A DNA stretch of 64,000 bases, taken from NCBI GenBank assembly GCA_005402585.1, contig BIFP01000057.1, forward strand, positions 1 through 64,000, read 5' to 3'. The position numbers were made by a program, and so were the translations under genes. The notes beneath the pieces are model-generated. The model was not told the origin of the DNA and made no database searches. It saw only the letters and a list, made by a program, of their open reading frames with translations. The stretch comes from Micromonosporaceae bacterium KJ-029. Lineage in GTDB: Bacteria; Actinomycetota; Actinomycetes; Mycobacteriales; Micromonosporaceae. Shown piece after piece: positions 1-9,366 of this stretch (the first letter of the stretch is position 1; every line of letters begins with the position of its first letter).

Positions 1-59
1 CCAGACCTCACCCGCTTCATCCGCCTCCACAGAGGCCACTCACGCCGCAGAACCCCAGG

Positions 60-179
60 TCAGCGACTCAGATTCAGAGAACGCAATGCCCCTGGCGACA
101 GCCCCAGCGCCCGGCAGGTGACCGCGTGCGGCACGGCGTGCTCGGTCCTCTGAGCGGCGACGAAGCGTGCCACGCTCAC
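60..179 (-). pseudogene. IS3 orfB, N-terminal fragment
   Basis: A GTG at 179 overlaps the orfA stop (GTGA), the usual IS3 arrangement. The product begins VSVARFVAAQRTEH and continues VPHAVTCRALG, a recognisable OrfB N-terminus. It then diverges and stops after 39 residues, far short of the roughly 280-300 residues needed for the DDE integrase domain. No DDE residues are present, so this is an inactive remnant. Whether the rest of orfB was deleted or continues in another frame left of the window cannot be seen. Confidence 0.7.
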
Positions 180-223
180 TTCGTCGCCTCCTTGACCCAC
201 AGGACCACCGATCGCTTGAGCAC

Positions 224-480
224 TGTGAGGATGGACAGGTGCCGCCCGGCGGGCGAGGTTTGACCCAGCTTGAGACTGGCCCTGCGGGTGCCTTCGCGAT
301 GACCCGTCGACCCCGCCCTCGGGCGGCACCGACCCGACCTGGGCGTGGATGTGTCCCGATAGGGGCCTCGCCGATGGGCACCGTCACAGTCCTGACCACC
401 ACGTCCGGTCGACGTCGACCCCTGTCCCTGAGTGGAAGGATCTAGTGTTGCCCACCGACGTCCCGACCAACGTCGCCGCG
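224..480 (+). ncRNA. Candidate IS110 bridge RNA region
   Basis: This is the only sizeable non-coding part of the IS110 element and sits where IS110-subgroup bridge RNAs are encoded. An 11-bp perfect inverted repeat is present: GGTGCCGCCCG at 238-248 pairs with CGGGCGGCACC at 320-330, enclosing a 71-nt loop. Inside that loop, GCTTGAG at 268-274 matches the left target flank at 214-220, as a left-target guide would. A 7-nt match in GC-rich DNA can occur by chance, so this is suggestive only. No matching right-target guide was identified. Confidence 0.3.
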
Positions 481-1568
<1,088 letters not shown>

Positions 1569-1882
1569 CAAACATAGGGGCGTCGTCGCGCTCCATCGCC
1601 AGCTCGGCGTTTTCCTTGCGCAGCCTCGCCAGTTCGGCGCGTTCGTCCTCGTCGAGACCGCCGGCGGCGGCCTCACCACGGGCCCGCCGGTCCTGCGCCA
1701 CCCAGTTGGCCAGGGTGCCGTCGTTGATCCCCAGGTCCCGGGCAACCTGCGCGATCGGCTTGCCCGTCTCCCGCACGATCCGCACCGCGCCCTCACGGAA
1801 CTCTCGGTCGAACCGTCTCCTCGTTTCAGCCATGACCATCTATTCCCTCAGTTCCGGCCTCCACGCTAACGGGGGAACCTCA

Positions 1883-2750
1883 GCTGCCCCATCCCCTCGA
1901 TCCAGAACGGCTGCCATTGCAAGCCGGTGCCGCCGTGGTCGCCGCGCTGCACCACCTCTCACCCTCAGCCGGGCAGTGGATCACGGCGCTGCATGAGACC
2001 GACGAGCGGCTGACCGGGCCGCACTCCGCTCGCTTGCGTGAAGAGCGTGACGCCGTCTCACTGGCGATCGACATCTCCGGCGTGCCGGCACCCGACGACC
2101 TGCTGTACACCCCGGGCGACGGGCTCAACCCCGGCGAGGCATTCGGCGCCACGCTCAATCCGCTGTACCTCATTGACAACCCGTTGTCGGTGGCCGACAA
2201 CGAGAACGACTTGCTCGCCGCGGACCTGCGCCGCTTCGACCCCCACGGTCAACTACAGATGCGAAGCTCCAGCATCGCCCGATTCACCGACGACCAGTTC
2301 GCGCTGACCATCACCAACGTCAACCGCAAACCGCTGGAGAAAGCCCTGGGCGTCGACCTCATCTACTACGACGAACTCGCACACATTTTCACACTCGTCC
2401 AGTACAAACGCATGACGTTGCGCGCCACCGGCCGAGACAAAAGCGCGGAGCGGTGGGCGTACACCGCCCAGGCGGAACTTGAGGAACAACTGCAGCGGAT
2501 GGACATCGGCTTGAACGAGCCGGTCAACTCCCAGGACTGGCGCATGGTGCCCAGTCCGTTCTGGTTCAAGTTCGTCCGCGATCTGGACTTCACCCCCGGC
2601 GACCCATTCGTACTCAAGGGCATGTATGTACCGGCCGACTACCTCCAACGCGCGATCGCCGACGGGAGCCTGCGCACCGGCCCCCGCACTGGGTTCGAGG
2701 TCACCTACGGCAACACCCGGTACCTTCCCCGAGAGGTCTTCGTCGCCCTC
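1883..2750 (+). pseudogene. Unrecognised protein fragment, both ends lost
   Basis: A long coding stretch with strong GC3 bias reads in from the IS3 end without a start codon (LPLQAGAAVVAALHHLSPS...). It continues to about 2750 (GNTRYLPREVFVAL), roughly 285 residues. Beyond that the same frame runs on only as antisense to the MarR gene, so the real C-terminus is missing. The first in-frame start-like codon is a TTG at 1917. Visible segments include LYTPGDGLNPGEAF, YYDELAHIFTLVQYKRM and DWRMVPSPFWFKFVRDLDF. I do not recognise the family; there is no membrane segment or signal peptide. The IS3 insertion probably removed the 5' end. Confidence 0.55.
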
Positions 2751-2900
2751 TGCGCCGCGGGTTCGCGGGCACCGGGCCGCGATGGGGGTGCCATCGTTGC
2801 CGCTGGTGCGCGCGACCACGTTGTTGATGTTCTGCAGTTCCTCGGATGTGCGGGCCCGGCGGACAACCGGCGTCCGCGACCAAACCGTGACAAAGTACTA

Positions 2901-3404
2901 CTAGGGGTCGGCTCGCTCGATCCCTTCGACCAAGCGCTCGGCGAGGTCGCCGAGCAGCCGGAGCTCGTCGGCGCTGAGCCGGTCGATGACGAGCCGGCGC
3001 ACTTCGCTCACATGGCTGGGAGCGGCCGCGGCAAGCTTGCTGTAGCCGAGGTCGGTGAGCGTCGCGACGGTGAAGCGACCGTTGGTCTGGTCGGGCGCGC
3101 GGCGTACGTAGCCCCGTGCCTCCAGTCGCTTGACCAGGTGGGAGAGGCGCGAGAGCGAGGAGCTGGTCAGCTCGGCGAGCACGCTCATCCGGAGTTGGCG
3201 GTCGGGCTCTTCGGAGAGCCGGGCGAGCACGTGGTACTCCATGAAGCTCAGTTCGGCGTCGTGCTGCAGTTGTCGCTCTAAGGCCCATGGCAGCCGGACG
3301 GTCAGGGTCCCCAGCGCGCGCCAGGATGCCAGCTGGTCATTGTCCAGCCAGCGGGGTTCCGCGGTCGGCGTTGCGCTCTTCGGCTGCGGAGATTCTCGCC
3401 ACAC
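2901..3404 (-). CDS. MarR-family transcriptional regulator
   Basis: 167 residues with a typical MarR winged helix. Segment LSFMEYHVLARLSEEPDR leads to the HTH LTSSSLSRLSHLVKRLEARG, followed by the wing YVRRAPDQTNGRFTVATLTDLG. The gene is divergent from the flavin-reductase operon at 3491. The 86-bp gap carries two near-identical TTGAA-N2-TTCAA inverted repeats, the kind of site a MarR dimer binds, so it probably represses itself and the divergent operon. The inducer is unknown; MarR repressors beside FMN reductases often respond to electrophiles or quinones. The start at 3404 gives the usual N-terminal helix. About 150 bp downstream there is only remnant DNA. Confidence 0.85.
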   Translation of the reverse strand: MWRESPQPKSATPTAEPRWLDNDQLASWRALGTLTVRLPWALERQLQHDAELSFMEYHVLARLSEEPDRQLRMSVLAELTSSSLSRLSHLVKRLEARGYVRRAPDQTNGRFTVATLTDLGYSKLAAAAPSHVSEVRRLVIDRLSADELRLLGDLAERLVEGIERADP

Positions 3405-3421
3405 GAGCTCAGTCTACCACT

Positions 3422-3437
3422 GGGTTGAATGTTCAAG
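3422..3437. promoter_or_regulatory. MarR-type operator 1
   Basis: TTGAATGTTCAA at 3424-3435 is a TTGAA-N2-TTCAA inverted repeat in the divergent promoter between marR (3404) and the FMN reductase (3491). Its centre lies 36 bp from operator 2. Confidence 0.6.
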
Positions 3438-3457
3438 TCAGGGCCGCTAGTGTTCTC

Positions 3458-3473
3458 ACTTGAACATTCAAGT
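3458..3473. promoter_or_regulatory. MarR-type operator 2
   Basis: ACTTGAACATTCAAGT is a perfect 7-bp inverted repeat with a 2-bp spacer. It shares the TTGAA-N2-TTCAA core with operator 1 and lies just upstream of the ribosome-binding region of the 3491 gene, a position suited to repression. Confidence 0.65.
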
Positions 3474-3490
3474 CGAGGTGGGGGTTGAGC

Positions 3491-4054
3491 ATGTCCGCCA
3501 AGATCGGTGTCATTCTCGGTAGTACTCGTCCGGGTCGCGTCGGAGCCACGGTGGCGCAGTGGGTCATGGATGCGGCCGTCAAGCGGTCCGACGCGACCTT
3601 CGAGCTGATCGACCTGGTCGACTACCCACTGCCACACCTGGACGAGCCGCTGCCGCCGGCGATGGGGAAGTACCAGAACGCACACACCCAGGACTGGGCG
3701 GCGACCATCGGCCGCTTCGACGGATTCGTGTTCGTGACGCCGGAGTACAACCATTCGACCTCGGGCGTGCTGAAGAACGCGATTGACTACCTCTTCGCCG
3801 AATGGAACAACAAAGCGCTCGGCATCGTGTCCTACGGAACCGTGGGTGGGGCTCGGGCTGCCGAGCATCTGCGACTGATCGCCGGCGAGCTCAAGATGGC
3901 CGATGTACGCACCAATGTCGCGTTGTCACTGTTCGCCGACTTTCAGAACTTCTCCGAGCTCGCGCCCGGCGAGCACCAAGCCCAGACGCTGGAGACGCTT
4001 CTGGACGAGGTCGTCGCGTGGAGCACCGCGCTGGCGCCGTTGCGTCAGGCCTGA
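3491..4054 (+). CDS. NADPH-dependent FMN reductase (flavodoxin fold)
   Basis: 187 residues. The FMN phosphate-binding loop GVILGSTRPGRVG follows the first strand, and VFVTPEYNHSTSGVLKNAID is the second flavin-contact motif typical of the NADPH_FMN_red family. Family length is 170-200 residues. ATG 3491 is preferred over an in-frame TTG at 3485 because AGGTGGGGG lies at the right distance upstream. First gene of an operon with the flavin-dependent oxidoreductase 30 bp downstream, so it likely supplies reduced FMN or acts as a quinone reductase. Cytosolic. Probably repressed by the divergent MarR. Confidence 0.88.
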   Translation: MSAKIGVILGSTRPGRVGATVAQWVMDAAVKRSDATFELIDLVDYPLPHLDEPLPPAMGKYQNAHTQDWAATIGRFDGFVFVTPEYNHSTSGVLKNAIDYLFAEWNNKALGIVSYGTVGGARAAEHLRLIAGELKMADVRTNVALSLFADFQNFSELAPGEHQAQTLETLLDEVVAWSTALAPLRQA

Positions 4055-4084
4055 CCGCCCTCGACATTTCCATAGGAGGTTGTC

Positions 4085-5272
4085 GTGCAGTTCGGAGTAT
4101 TCACCGTCGGAGACATCGCCCCCGATCCGCTGACGGGCTACACCTACAGCGAGGCCGAGCGGATCCAGAACATGATCCGGGTGGCGCGGCGTGCCGACGA
4201 GGTCGGGCTCGACGTGTTCGCGCTCGGTGAACACCATAACCCACCGTTCGTGCCGTCGTCGCCGACGACGTTGCTGGGCTACATCGCCGCGGTCACCCGC
4301 AACATCATCCTGAGTACATCGGTCACGCTGATGACCACCAACGACCCGGTGAAGCTGGCCGAGGACTACGCGATGCTTCAGCATGTGGCCGGCGGCCGAC
4401 TTGACCTGATGGTGGGCCGGGGCAACACGGTGCCGGTCTACCCGTGGTTCGGCAAGGACATCCGCCAGGGGATCGCGCTGGCGTTGGAGAACTACAACCT
4501 GCTGCACCGGCTGTGGCGCGAAGACGTCGTCGACTGGGAGGGCCGTTTCCGGACTCCGCTGCAGGGGTTCACCTCGACGCCCCGGCCGCTCGACGACGTA
4601 CCGCCGTTCGTATGGCACGGGTCGATCCGATCACCGGAGATCGCCGAACAGGCAGCCTTCTACGGCAACGGCTTCTTCGCCAACCACATCTTGGCGCCCA
4701 ACCTGCACTTCAAGCCGTTGGTCGACCTGTACCGGCAGCGGTTCGAGCACTACGGGCACGGCACCGCCGAGCAGGCGATCGTCGGGCTGGGCGGCATGTC
4801 GTTCATCGCCAAGCGCTCCCAGGACGCGGTCGACGCGTTTCGGCCGTACTTCGAGAACTACCCGGTGTTCCGGGGCTCCCGGCTCGAAGACCAGATGGAA
4901 CGCACCCCGATCACGGTCGGCAGCCCGCAGCAGGTGATCGACAAGGTGCTCACCTTCCAGGAGGGGTTCGGCGACTACCAGCGTCAACTGTTCGCGGTCG
5001 ACGGCTTGGCCCTGCCGATCGAGGTGGCACTGGAGCAGGTCGAGCTACTCGGCACCGAAGTGGTGCCGGTGCTACGCAAGGAGATGAAAGCCCGGCAGGC
5101 TCCGGGCGTTCCCGACGCGCCCACGCACGCGTCGCTGGTTGCCGCGAAGTACGGCGACGCCGAGCCGCGGCAGCCTCGACCGAACCCGAACCGAGGTGAC
5201 AACCTGTCCGGCACCTCGCCGTACCAAGACAGCGACCCAAGCGTCCAGGCGAGCTTCCCGGTGGCGTTCTGA
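4085..5272 (+). CDS. LLM-class flavin-dependent oxidoreductase
   Basis: 395 residues of the bacterial luciferase-like monooxygenase TIM barrel. It opens MQFGVFTVGD and shows the family segments GLDVFALGEHHNPPFVPSSP and LSTSVTLMTTNDPVKLAEDY, then GGRLDLMVGRGN. AGGAGG lies 7 bp before the ATG. It uses reduced FMN or F420 supplied by a partner reductase; FMN reductases flank it on both sides. The substrate is unknown. The last 45 residues (rich in Pro, Asn, Asp) extend beyond the barrel. The stop overlaps the next start (TGATG), implying translational coupling. Confidence 0.85.
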   Translation: MQFGVFTVGDIAPDPLTGYTYSEAERIQNMIRVARRADEVGLDVFALGEHHNPPFVPSSPTTLLGYIAAVTRNIILSTSVTLMTTNDPVKLAEDYAMLQHVAGGRLDLMVGRGNTVPVYPWFGKDIRQGIALALENYNLLHRLWREDVVDWEGRFRTPLQGFTSTPRPLDDVPPFVWHGSIRSPEIAEQAAFYGNGFFANHILAPNLHFKPLVDLYRQRFEHYGHGTAEQAIVGLGGMSFIAKRSQDAVDAFRPYFENYPVFRGSRLEDQMERTPITVGSPQQVIDKVLTFQEGFGDYQRQLFAVDGLALPIEVALEQVELLGTEVVPVLRKEMKARQAPGVPDAPTHASLVAAKYGDAEPRQPRPNPNRGDNLSGTSPYQDSDPSVQASFPVAF

Positions 5273-5742
5273 TGGACGCCGACACCCGGCTGGCCAACGT
5301 CGCCTGGAAGACGCTGCTGCGAACCTCGGCCACGCTCATCCGAAAGCTCAAGCGCGAGGGCGACTGGGAAGCCCTGCTGCCTCGCCAGTACGCCGCGCTG
5401 TCCCGCGCCCGCAACGGATTGCATCTCCGCCCTCACCCGCGACGCGCTGCTCACGCAGCCGGGGATCTCGCGGCTGATCGCCAGGCTCGACCAACGCGGC
5501 TTGGTGGACCGGCAGGACGACGTACACGACGAGCGGCCTGCCCGCTCCGGCTCACCGCGGCCGGCCGGCAGGTCCAACGCCGCGCCGGTCGTGCCCACGC
5601 CCGGCAGGTCATCGTTGCCATGACCCGGGCGCTGAACCGCACCCAACTCGATGCGCTTGCCGACCTCGGTCGCGCCCTGATCGTAGCCAGCGAGGACGCA
5701 CATCTGACCACCACACCAGCTCAAGGCAGGAGCCTGACATAA
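5272..5742 (+). pseudogene. MarR-family regulator with out-of-frame DNA-binding segment
   Basis: The open frame of 156 residues begins like MarR (RLANVAWKTLLRTSATLIRKL) and ends like MarR (RLTAAGRQVQRRAGRAHA, ALNRTQLDALADLG). The middle is arginine/alanine-rich nonsense. In another frame, nucleotides 5423-5536 encode the missing winged helix (ISALTRDALLTQPGISRLI, then ARLDQRGLVDRQDD). Losses of about 2 nt near 5422 and 1 nt near 5536 together restore the frame. The translated product would lack the recognition helix and cannot work as a normal MarR. Either it is a decayed regulator or the sequence has two errors. Confidence 0.75.
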
Positions 5743-6467
5743 GCACTCCACAAACCTCGGCCGTCACCATCGCCGTCGTCAGCGCGGGCATCAGTGACCC
5801 GTCATCGACCCGGCTACTTGCCGAGCGTGCCGCACAGCGCACTCTCGACCTGCTCCATGCCGAGGGCACCCAGGCCACGGTGACGATCATCGACCTAGCG
5901 CCGATCGCCCTCGACATCGCCCGATCGATCGTCGGCGGTTTCCCCACCGAACCCGTCCAAGCCGCCATCGACCGGCTGGCCTCCGCCGACGCGGTCATCG
6001 CGAGCACACCGGTCTACAAGGCCGGGATCAGCGGCCTGTTCAAATCCTTCGCCGACCTCATCGACAACGACCTGCTGATCGCCAAACCCGTCATCCTCGG
6101 CGCCACCGGCGGCACCGGCCGCCACGCCATGGTCGTCGACGAGCAACTGCGTCCACTGTTCGCGTTCCTACGCGCCATCCCCGTCCCCACCTCCTTGTAC
6201 GCCGCGCCCGAGGACTGGGGCTCCCCAGAATTCGGCAACCGGATCACCCGAGCAGCCACCGAACTCGTGCTGCTACTGCGCAGCGGCGCACCTCGCGAGA
6301 TCGCCGACGACAACTGGCGTGCCTACCAGCACCAGTTCAACGGCAACGCGACCCGGACCGAGCGGTCCATCGCAGACGTGGACTTCGACACGGACCTGAT
6401 GCGGTTGGCCGCCGGCGGCCAACCGGCCCGGAACACACGAGACTCGCATAACGGCAGGAGCGGCTGA
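5739..6467 (+). CDS. NADPH-dependent FMN reductase (MsuE-like), ATA in place of start
   Basis: The coding frame opens at 5739 as ATA AGC ACT..., overlapping the previous stop as ATAA. A single G would give the standard ATGA overlap. No ATG, GTG or TTG occurs in frame until GTG 5880, which would remove the FMN loop SAGISDPSSTRLLAE. The full frame is 242 residues and contains ASTPVYKAGISGLFKSFAD and GATGGTGRHAMVVDEQLRP, typical of CE1759/MsuE-type FMN reductases. These usually partner two-component flavin monooxygenases, here the LLM protein. Translation efficiency is doubtful unless ATA is used or is a sequence error. Confidence 0.75.
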   Translation: MSTPQTSAVTIAVVSAGISDPSSTRLLAERAAQRTLDLLHAEGTQATVTIIDLAPIALDIARSIVGGFPTEPVQAAIDRLASADAVIASTPVYKAGISGLFKSFADLIDNDLLIAKPVILGATGGTGRHAMVVDEQLRPLFAFLRAIPVPTSLYAAPEDWGSPEFGNRITRAATELVLLLRSGAPREIADDNWRAYQHQFNGNATRTERSIADVDFDTDLMRLAAGGQPARNTRDSHNGRSG

Positions 6468-6988
6468 TGTCTTCCGAGAACGACTTTCGCTCGTACCCAG
6501 CGCCAGGCATCACCGTCACCTGGGACGCCAGCCGCTGCCGACACGCCACCGAGTGCGTTCGCGGCCTGCCGCTGGTCTTCGACCCCACCCGCCGGCCCTG
6601 GATCACGCCCGAGGCCGCCGCCGTGGACGACGTCATCGACGTGGTCGACCGCTGCCCCAGTTACGCCCTGGGCTACCGCACCAACGACGGCCGGCAGCGG
6701 ACCGCGCCGGAGGTCGTCGACAACACGGCGATGTCAAGGTTCGAGATCCGTCTTGGGGGGACGCTCGCGGGGTTCGCGGAGTACCAGCGCGCCAACGATC
6801 TCGTCGTGTTCAGCCATACCGAGATCCGCGAGGGCCTGAAGGGCAAAGGGCTGGCCACACACCTGATCACCGAGTCGCTCGACATGGTGCGGGCGCAGGA
6901 CCTGCGAGTCCTGCCCCTGTGCCCATTCGTCATCGCATTCATGGCCGCGCACCCGGAGTTCGCCGAGCTCGACTATCGACATCATTAG
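6467..6988 (+). CDS. Fusion of mono-cluster [Fe-S] domain and Yjdj-type GNAT
   Basis: 173 residues, ATG overlapping the previous stop (TGATG). Residues about 14-70 form a divergent 4Fe-4S mono-cluster domain (Fer4_19 type), with Cys24, Cys30 and Cys63 in SRCRHATECVRGLP and VVDRCPSYALGY. Residues about 88-173 are a short GNAT of the YjdJ/GCN5-related type. The acetyl-CoA loop region is EGLKGKGLATHLI and the C-terminal segment is VLPLCPFVIAFMAAHPEF. Last gene of the redox operon. Both domains occur together in other bacteria, but the role is not established. An electron-transfer or redox-sensing acetyltransferase role is inference. Confidence 0.75.
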   Translation: MSSENDFRSYPAPGITVTWDASRCRHATECVRGLPLVFDPTRRPWITPEAAAVDDVIDVVDRCPSYALGYRTNDGRQRTAPEVVDNTAMSRFEIRLGGTLAGFAEYQRANDLVVFSHTEIREGLKGKGLATHLITESLDMVRAQDLRVLPLCPFVIAFMAAHPEFAELDYRHH

Positions 6989-7024
6989 GTCGAGGACCAA
7001 GTCGACGCCTGCAGATCGCCTCGG

Positions 7025-7846
7025 TCAACTCCTCAGGAACGCGAGCAGATCACCGTTGACCTGGTCCTGGAGGGTGGACGTGATGCCGTGCGGCGCGCCC
7101 GGGTAGTAGATGTCCTTGGCGTTCGCGATGAGCTGGGCGGTCTTCCTCGCCGAGTCTTTGACCGGGACTATCTGGTCGTCCTCGCCATGCAGCACCAGGG
7201 TGGGGATGTCGAACTTGGCGAGATCGTCGCGGAAGTCGGTCTCGGAGAAGGCCTTGATGCTCTCGTAAGCGTTCAACAGGCCGGCCTGCATGCTCCACAG
7301 CCAGAACTGGTCGAGGATCCCCTTCGAGACCTTCGCCCCCTGCCGGTTGGCGCCGTAGAACATCTGCGCCAGGTCCTGGTAGAACTGCGATCGGTCCTTC
7401 ATCAGGTTGGCGCGCATCTCGTCGAAGACGGCGATGGGTAGGCCCTCGGGGTTGTCCGGCGTCTGTACCATGATCGGTGGCACGGCGGAGATAAGGACGG
7501 CTTTGGCGACCCGTCTCGTCCCGTGGCGGCCGATGTAGCGCGCGACCTCACCACCGCCGGTCGAGTGCCCGATCAGTGTGACGTCGGTGAGGTCGAGCGC
7601 CTCGATGACCGCCGCGAGGTCGTCTGCATAGCCGTTCATGTCGTTTCCGCCGGAGGCCTGGCTTGACCGGCCGTGGCCACGGCGGTCGTGCGCGACGACC
7701 CGGAAACCGTTCTGCATGAGGAAGAGCATCTGGCCGTCCCACGCGTCCGCGTTCAGCGGCCAGCCATGGGAGAAAGTGACAACGGGGCCCGCACCCCAGT
7801 CCTTGTAATAGATCTCGGTGCCGTCCTTGGCGGTGATGTAGCTCAT
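7025..7846 (-). CDS. Alpha/beta hydrolase, non-haem chloroperoxidase type
   Basis: 273 residues with the canonical fold. The oxyanion segment FSHGWPLNADAW leads to the nucleophile elbow GHSTGGGE (Ser95), then LHGEDDQIVP (acid) and PGAPHGI (catalytic His). The strings AHDRRGHGRSSQ and YYKDWG are typical of the cofactor-free haloperoxidase/arylesterase group. GGAAGGAC lies upstream of the ATG. Tail to tail with the preceding operon (6988), so not part of it. Substrate unknown; perhydrolase or esterase activity is usual for the family. Confidence 0.88.
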   Translation of the reverse strand: MSYITAKDGTEIYYKDWGAGPVVTFSHGWPLNADAWDGQMLFLMQNGFRVVAHDRRGHGRSSQASGGNDMNGYADDLAAVIEALDLTDVTLIGHSTGGGEVARYIGRHGTRRVAKAVLISAVPPIMVQTPDNPEGLPIAVFDEMRANLMKDRSQFYQDLAQMFYGANRQGAKVSKGILDQFWLWSMQAGLLNAYESIKAFSETDFRDDLAKFDIPTLVLHGEDDQIVPVKDSARKTAQLIANAKDIYYPGAPHGITSTLQDQVNGDLLAFLRS

Positions 7847-8093
7847 GCCGCTGTCCTTCCGATTCGTCCCCGTCGGGCATGCCGGCCGGTACCGCAGAAC
7901 CGCCGAAGAGCTGCGAGAGAGGTACAGCAGCTCGCGCCCGCGATGTCGGCTTTACCCGATTTTAGGCGGCAGTGCATAACCCATGGGCCCGGATCGGGCG
8001 AACACGGGAAGGGACTCCACGAGCCGCGTCAACCGACGCGCAGCGATGCCGGACGGACCACAACTTGCCGCTGTCTACGGTCGGTCAGCCCTG

Positions 8094-8912
8094 TCACGTT
8101 CGTGCGTGGCTCGTCGCCCACTCGAGCGCGTAGTCGGCCACCTGCTCCCAGCCAGGCTCGACACCGGTGAAGTGTGAGCGGTCCGGAAACTCGTAGGTCT
8201 CAGTCGTCGCCTCGGAGTTGCGGTATTTCTTCGCGTTCGAGCGGATCACCGAGGGCGGCATCAGGTGGTCTTTGCCGCCAATGATGAACAACAACGGAGC
8301 ACGGTCGTCCAGGTCGTAGTCGACCCAGGTCTCCTGGTGGCCCGGCTTCCAGTTGGCTGTCAGGCCATAGGTCCAGACCCAGCTGCCGGGCGCCGGGATG
8401 TGGAGGCGGTCGTAGGCGGCGTCGGACTCCTCGCGGCTGACCGTGTTGGCGAAGGCATAGTGGAACTGCTCCTTGGTGAAGCCCACCGCGCGGTGCCGGT
8501 TGGCCGGATTCTTGAGGATTGGGAACAGGGACTTGATCTGGGACGGCGGGTTCACCCGCACACCCTCGGGTGGCGCCGAGTCGATCACCACCGCGGCGGC
8601 GCCCAACCCGCGGTTCACCAAGAGCTGGGTGAAGGTTCCCCCGAAGGAGTGGCCCATGATGATCGGCGGCCGGTCCAGGCTCTCGACCACCTCGCTGAGA
8701 TGGTCGAGCGTTGCGGGAACGGAGGCCTCGGCGATGACCTCGGGGTTTTCCCGCAACGCCTCTACCTCGATCTCGAATCCCGGGTACGTCGGCACGAAGA
8801 CCTCATGGCCCTTCGCCCGGTAGTGCTCCACCCAGCGGTCCCAGCTTCGGGCGGTCATCCAAAGCCCGTGGATCAGCACGATCGGCAGGGCATTAGTCGT
8901 GGGCTCGCTCAT
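8094..8912 (-). CDS. Alpha/beta hydrolase
   Basis: 272 residues from ATG 8912, chosen over the longer frame because GGAAGGA sits just upstream. LIHGLWMTARSWDRW is the oxyanion region, MGHSFGGTFTQ the serine elbow, FIIGGKDHLMPPSV the acid region and FPDRSHFTG the catalytic histidine. It is separated by about 250 bp from the hydrolase at 7025-7846, so probably has its own promoter. Nothing fixes the substrate. It is one of four alpha/beta-hydrolase-fold proteins between 7.0 and 13.1 kb. Confidence 0.85.
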   Translation of the reverse strand: MSEPTTNALPIVLIHGLWMTARSWDRWVEHYRAKGHEVFVPTYPGFEIEVEALRENPEVIAEASVPATLDHLSEVVESLDRPPIIMGHSFGGTFTQLLVNRGLGAAAVVIDSAPPEGVRVNPPSQIKSLFPILKNPANRHRAVGFTKEQFHYAFANTVSREESDAAYDRLHIPAPGSWVWTYGLTANWKPGHQETWVDYDLDDRAPLLFIIGGKDHLMPPSVIRSNAKKYRNSEATTETYEFPDRSHFTGVEPGWEQVADYALEWATSHART

Positions 8913-9366
8913 GATGCTCCTTCCGATAGGCTGCAGCAATCGTCGGAACCCTCGGACAGCGGTAACCTCACGCCGCGGGAACGAAGTCCCGACCCCGCCG
9001 GCGCACGCTCTGCACCGCTCCGGGTCGCCGGTCGCTTCCATGAAATCCTAGCCGTCCGCACATCGGCCGGAAGCGGAAGCGACGTGAACGCCGGACGCGT
9101 CGTCAGCTCGGCGCATCCAGTCACGGACGGTTACACGCTGGCCCGGCCGGCTGCTGGTCGCGTCACCCACCAGGTGAAGCCGCCGTGTCCTCATCAGTCG
9201 GAGTCGGACAACCGGCCGCCGGCGATGCCTGGTCTGGTGACCGAAGCCCTGACCGCCTAACTGACCGGCGTTGCGACTAGCCCCCGACTAGCCCTTGGGC
9301 GCAATGGGTCGAACAGGGCTGAGCGGGCAGTCGTTCGGGCGGGCGCCACCGATACCGCAGGAAGAC
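8913..9366. other. Intergenic region, no gene seen
   Basis: About 450 bp between the 5' end of one hydrolase gene and the 3' end of the LtrA gene. Open frames here have poor GC3 bias and no recognisable product. It must contain the promoter of the 8094-8912 gene; I see no clear operator or terminator. Confidence 0.5.

Noticed and set aside
238..330. CRISPR-like or attachment-site interpretation of the inverted repeat
   Set aside because: A single pair of arms without repeated units; a structured RNA in the IS110 end explains it better.
2770..2890. Short minus-strand stretch reading EELQNINNVVARTSGNDG with good GC3
   Set aside because: Stops lie directly upstream and it runs antisense into another fragment; too short to call a gene.
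2751..3281. Continuation of the 1917 frame to give a 454-residue protein
   Set aside because: The part after about 2750 is antisense to the MarR gene and has no coding bias of its own.
8265..9260. 331-residue plus-strand frame
   Set aside because: Antisense to the hydrolase at 8094-8912 and lacking any recognisable motif.
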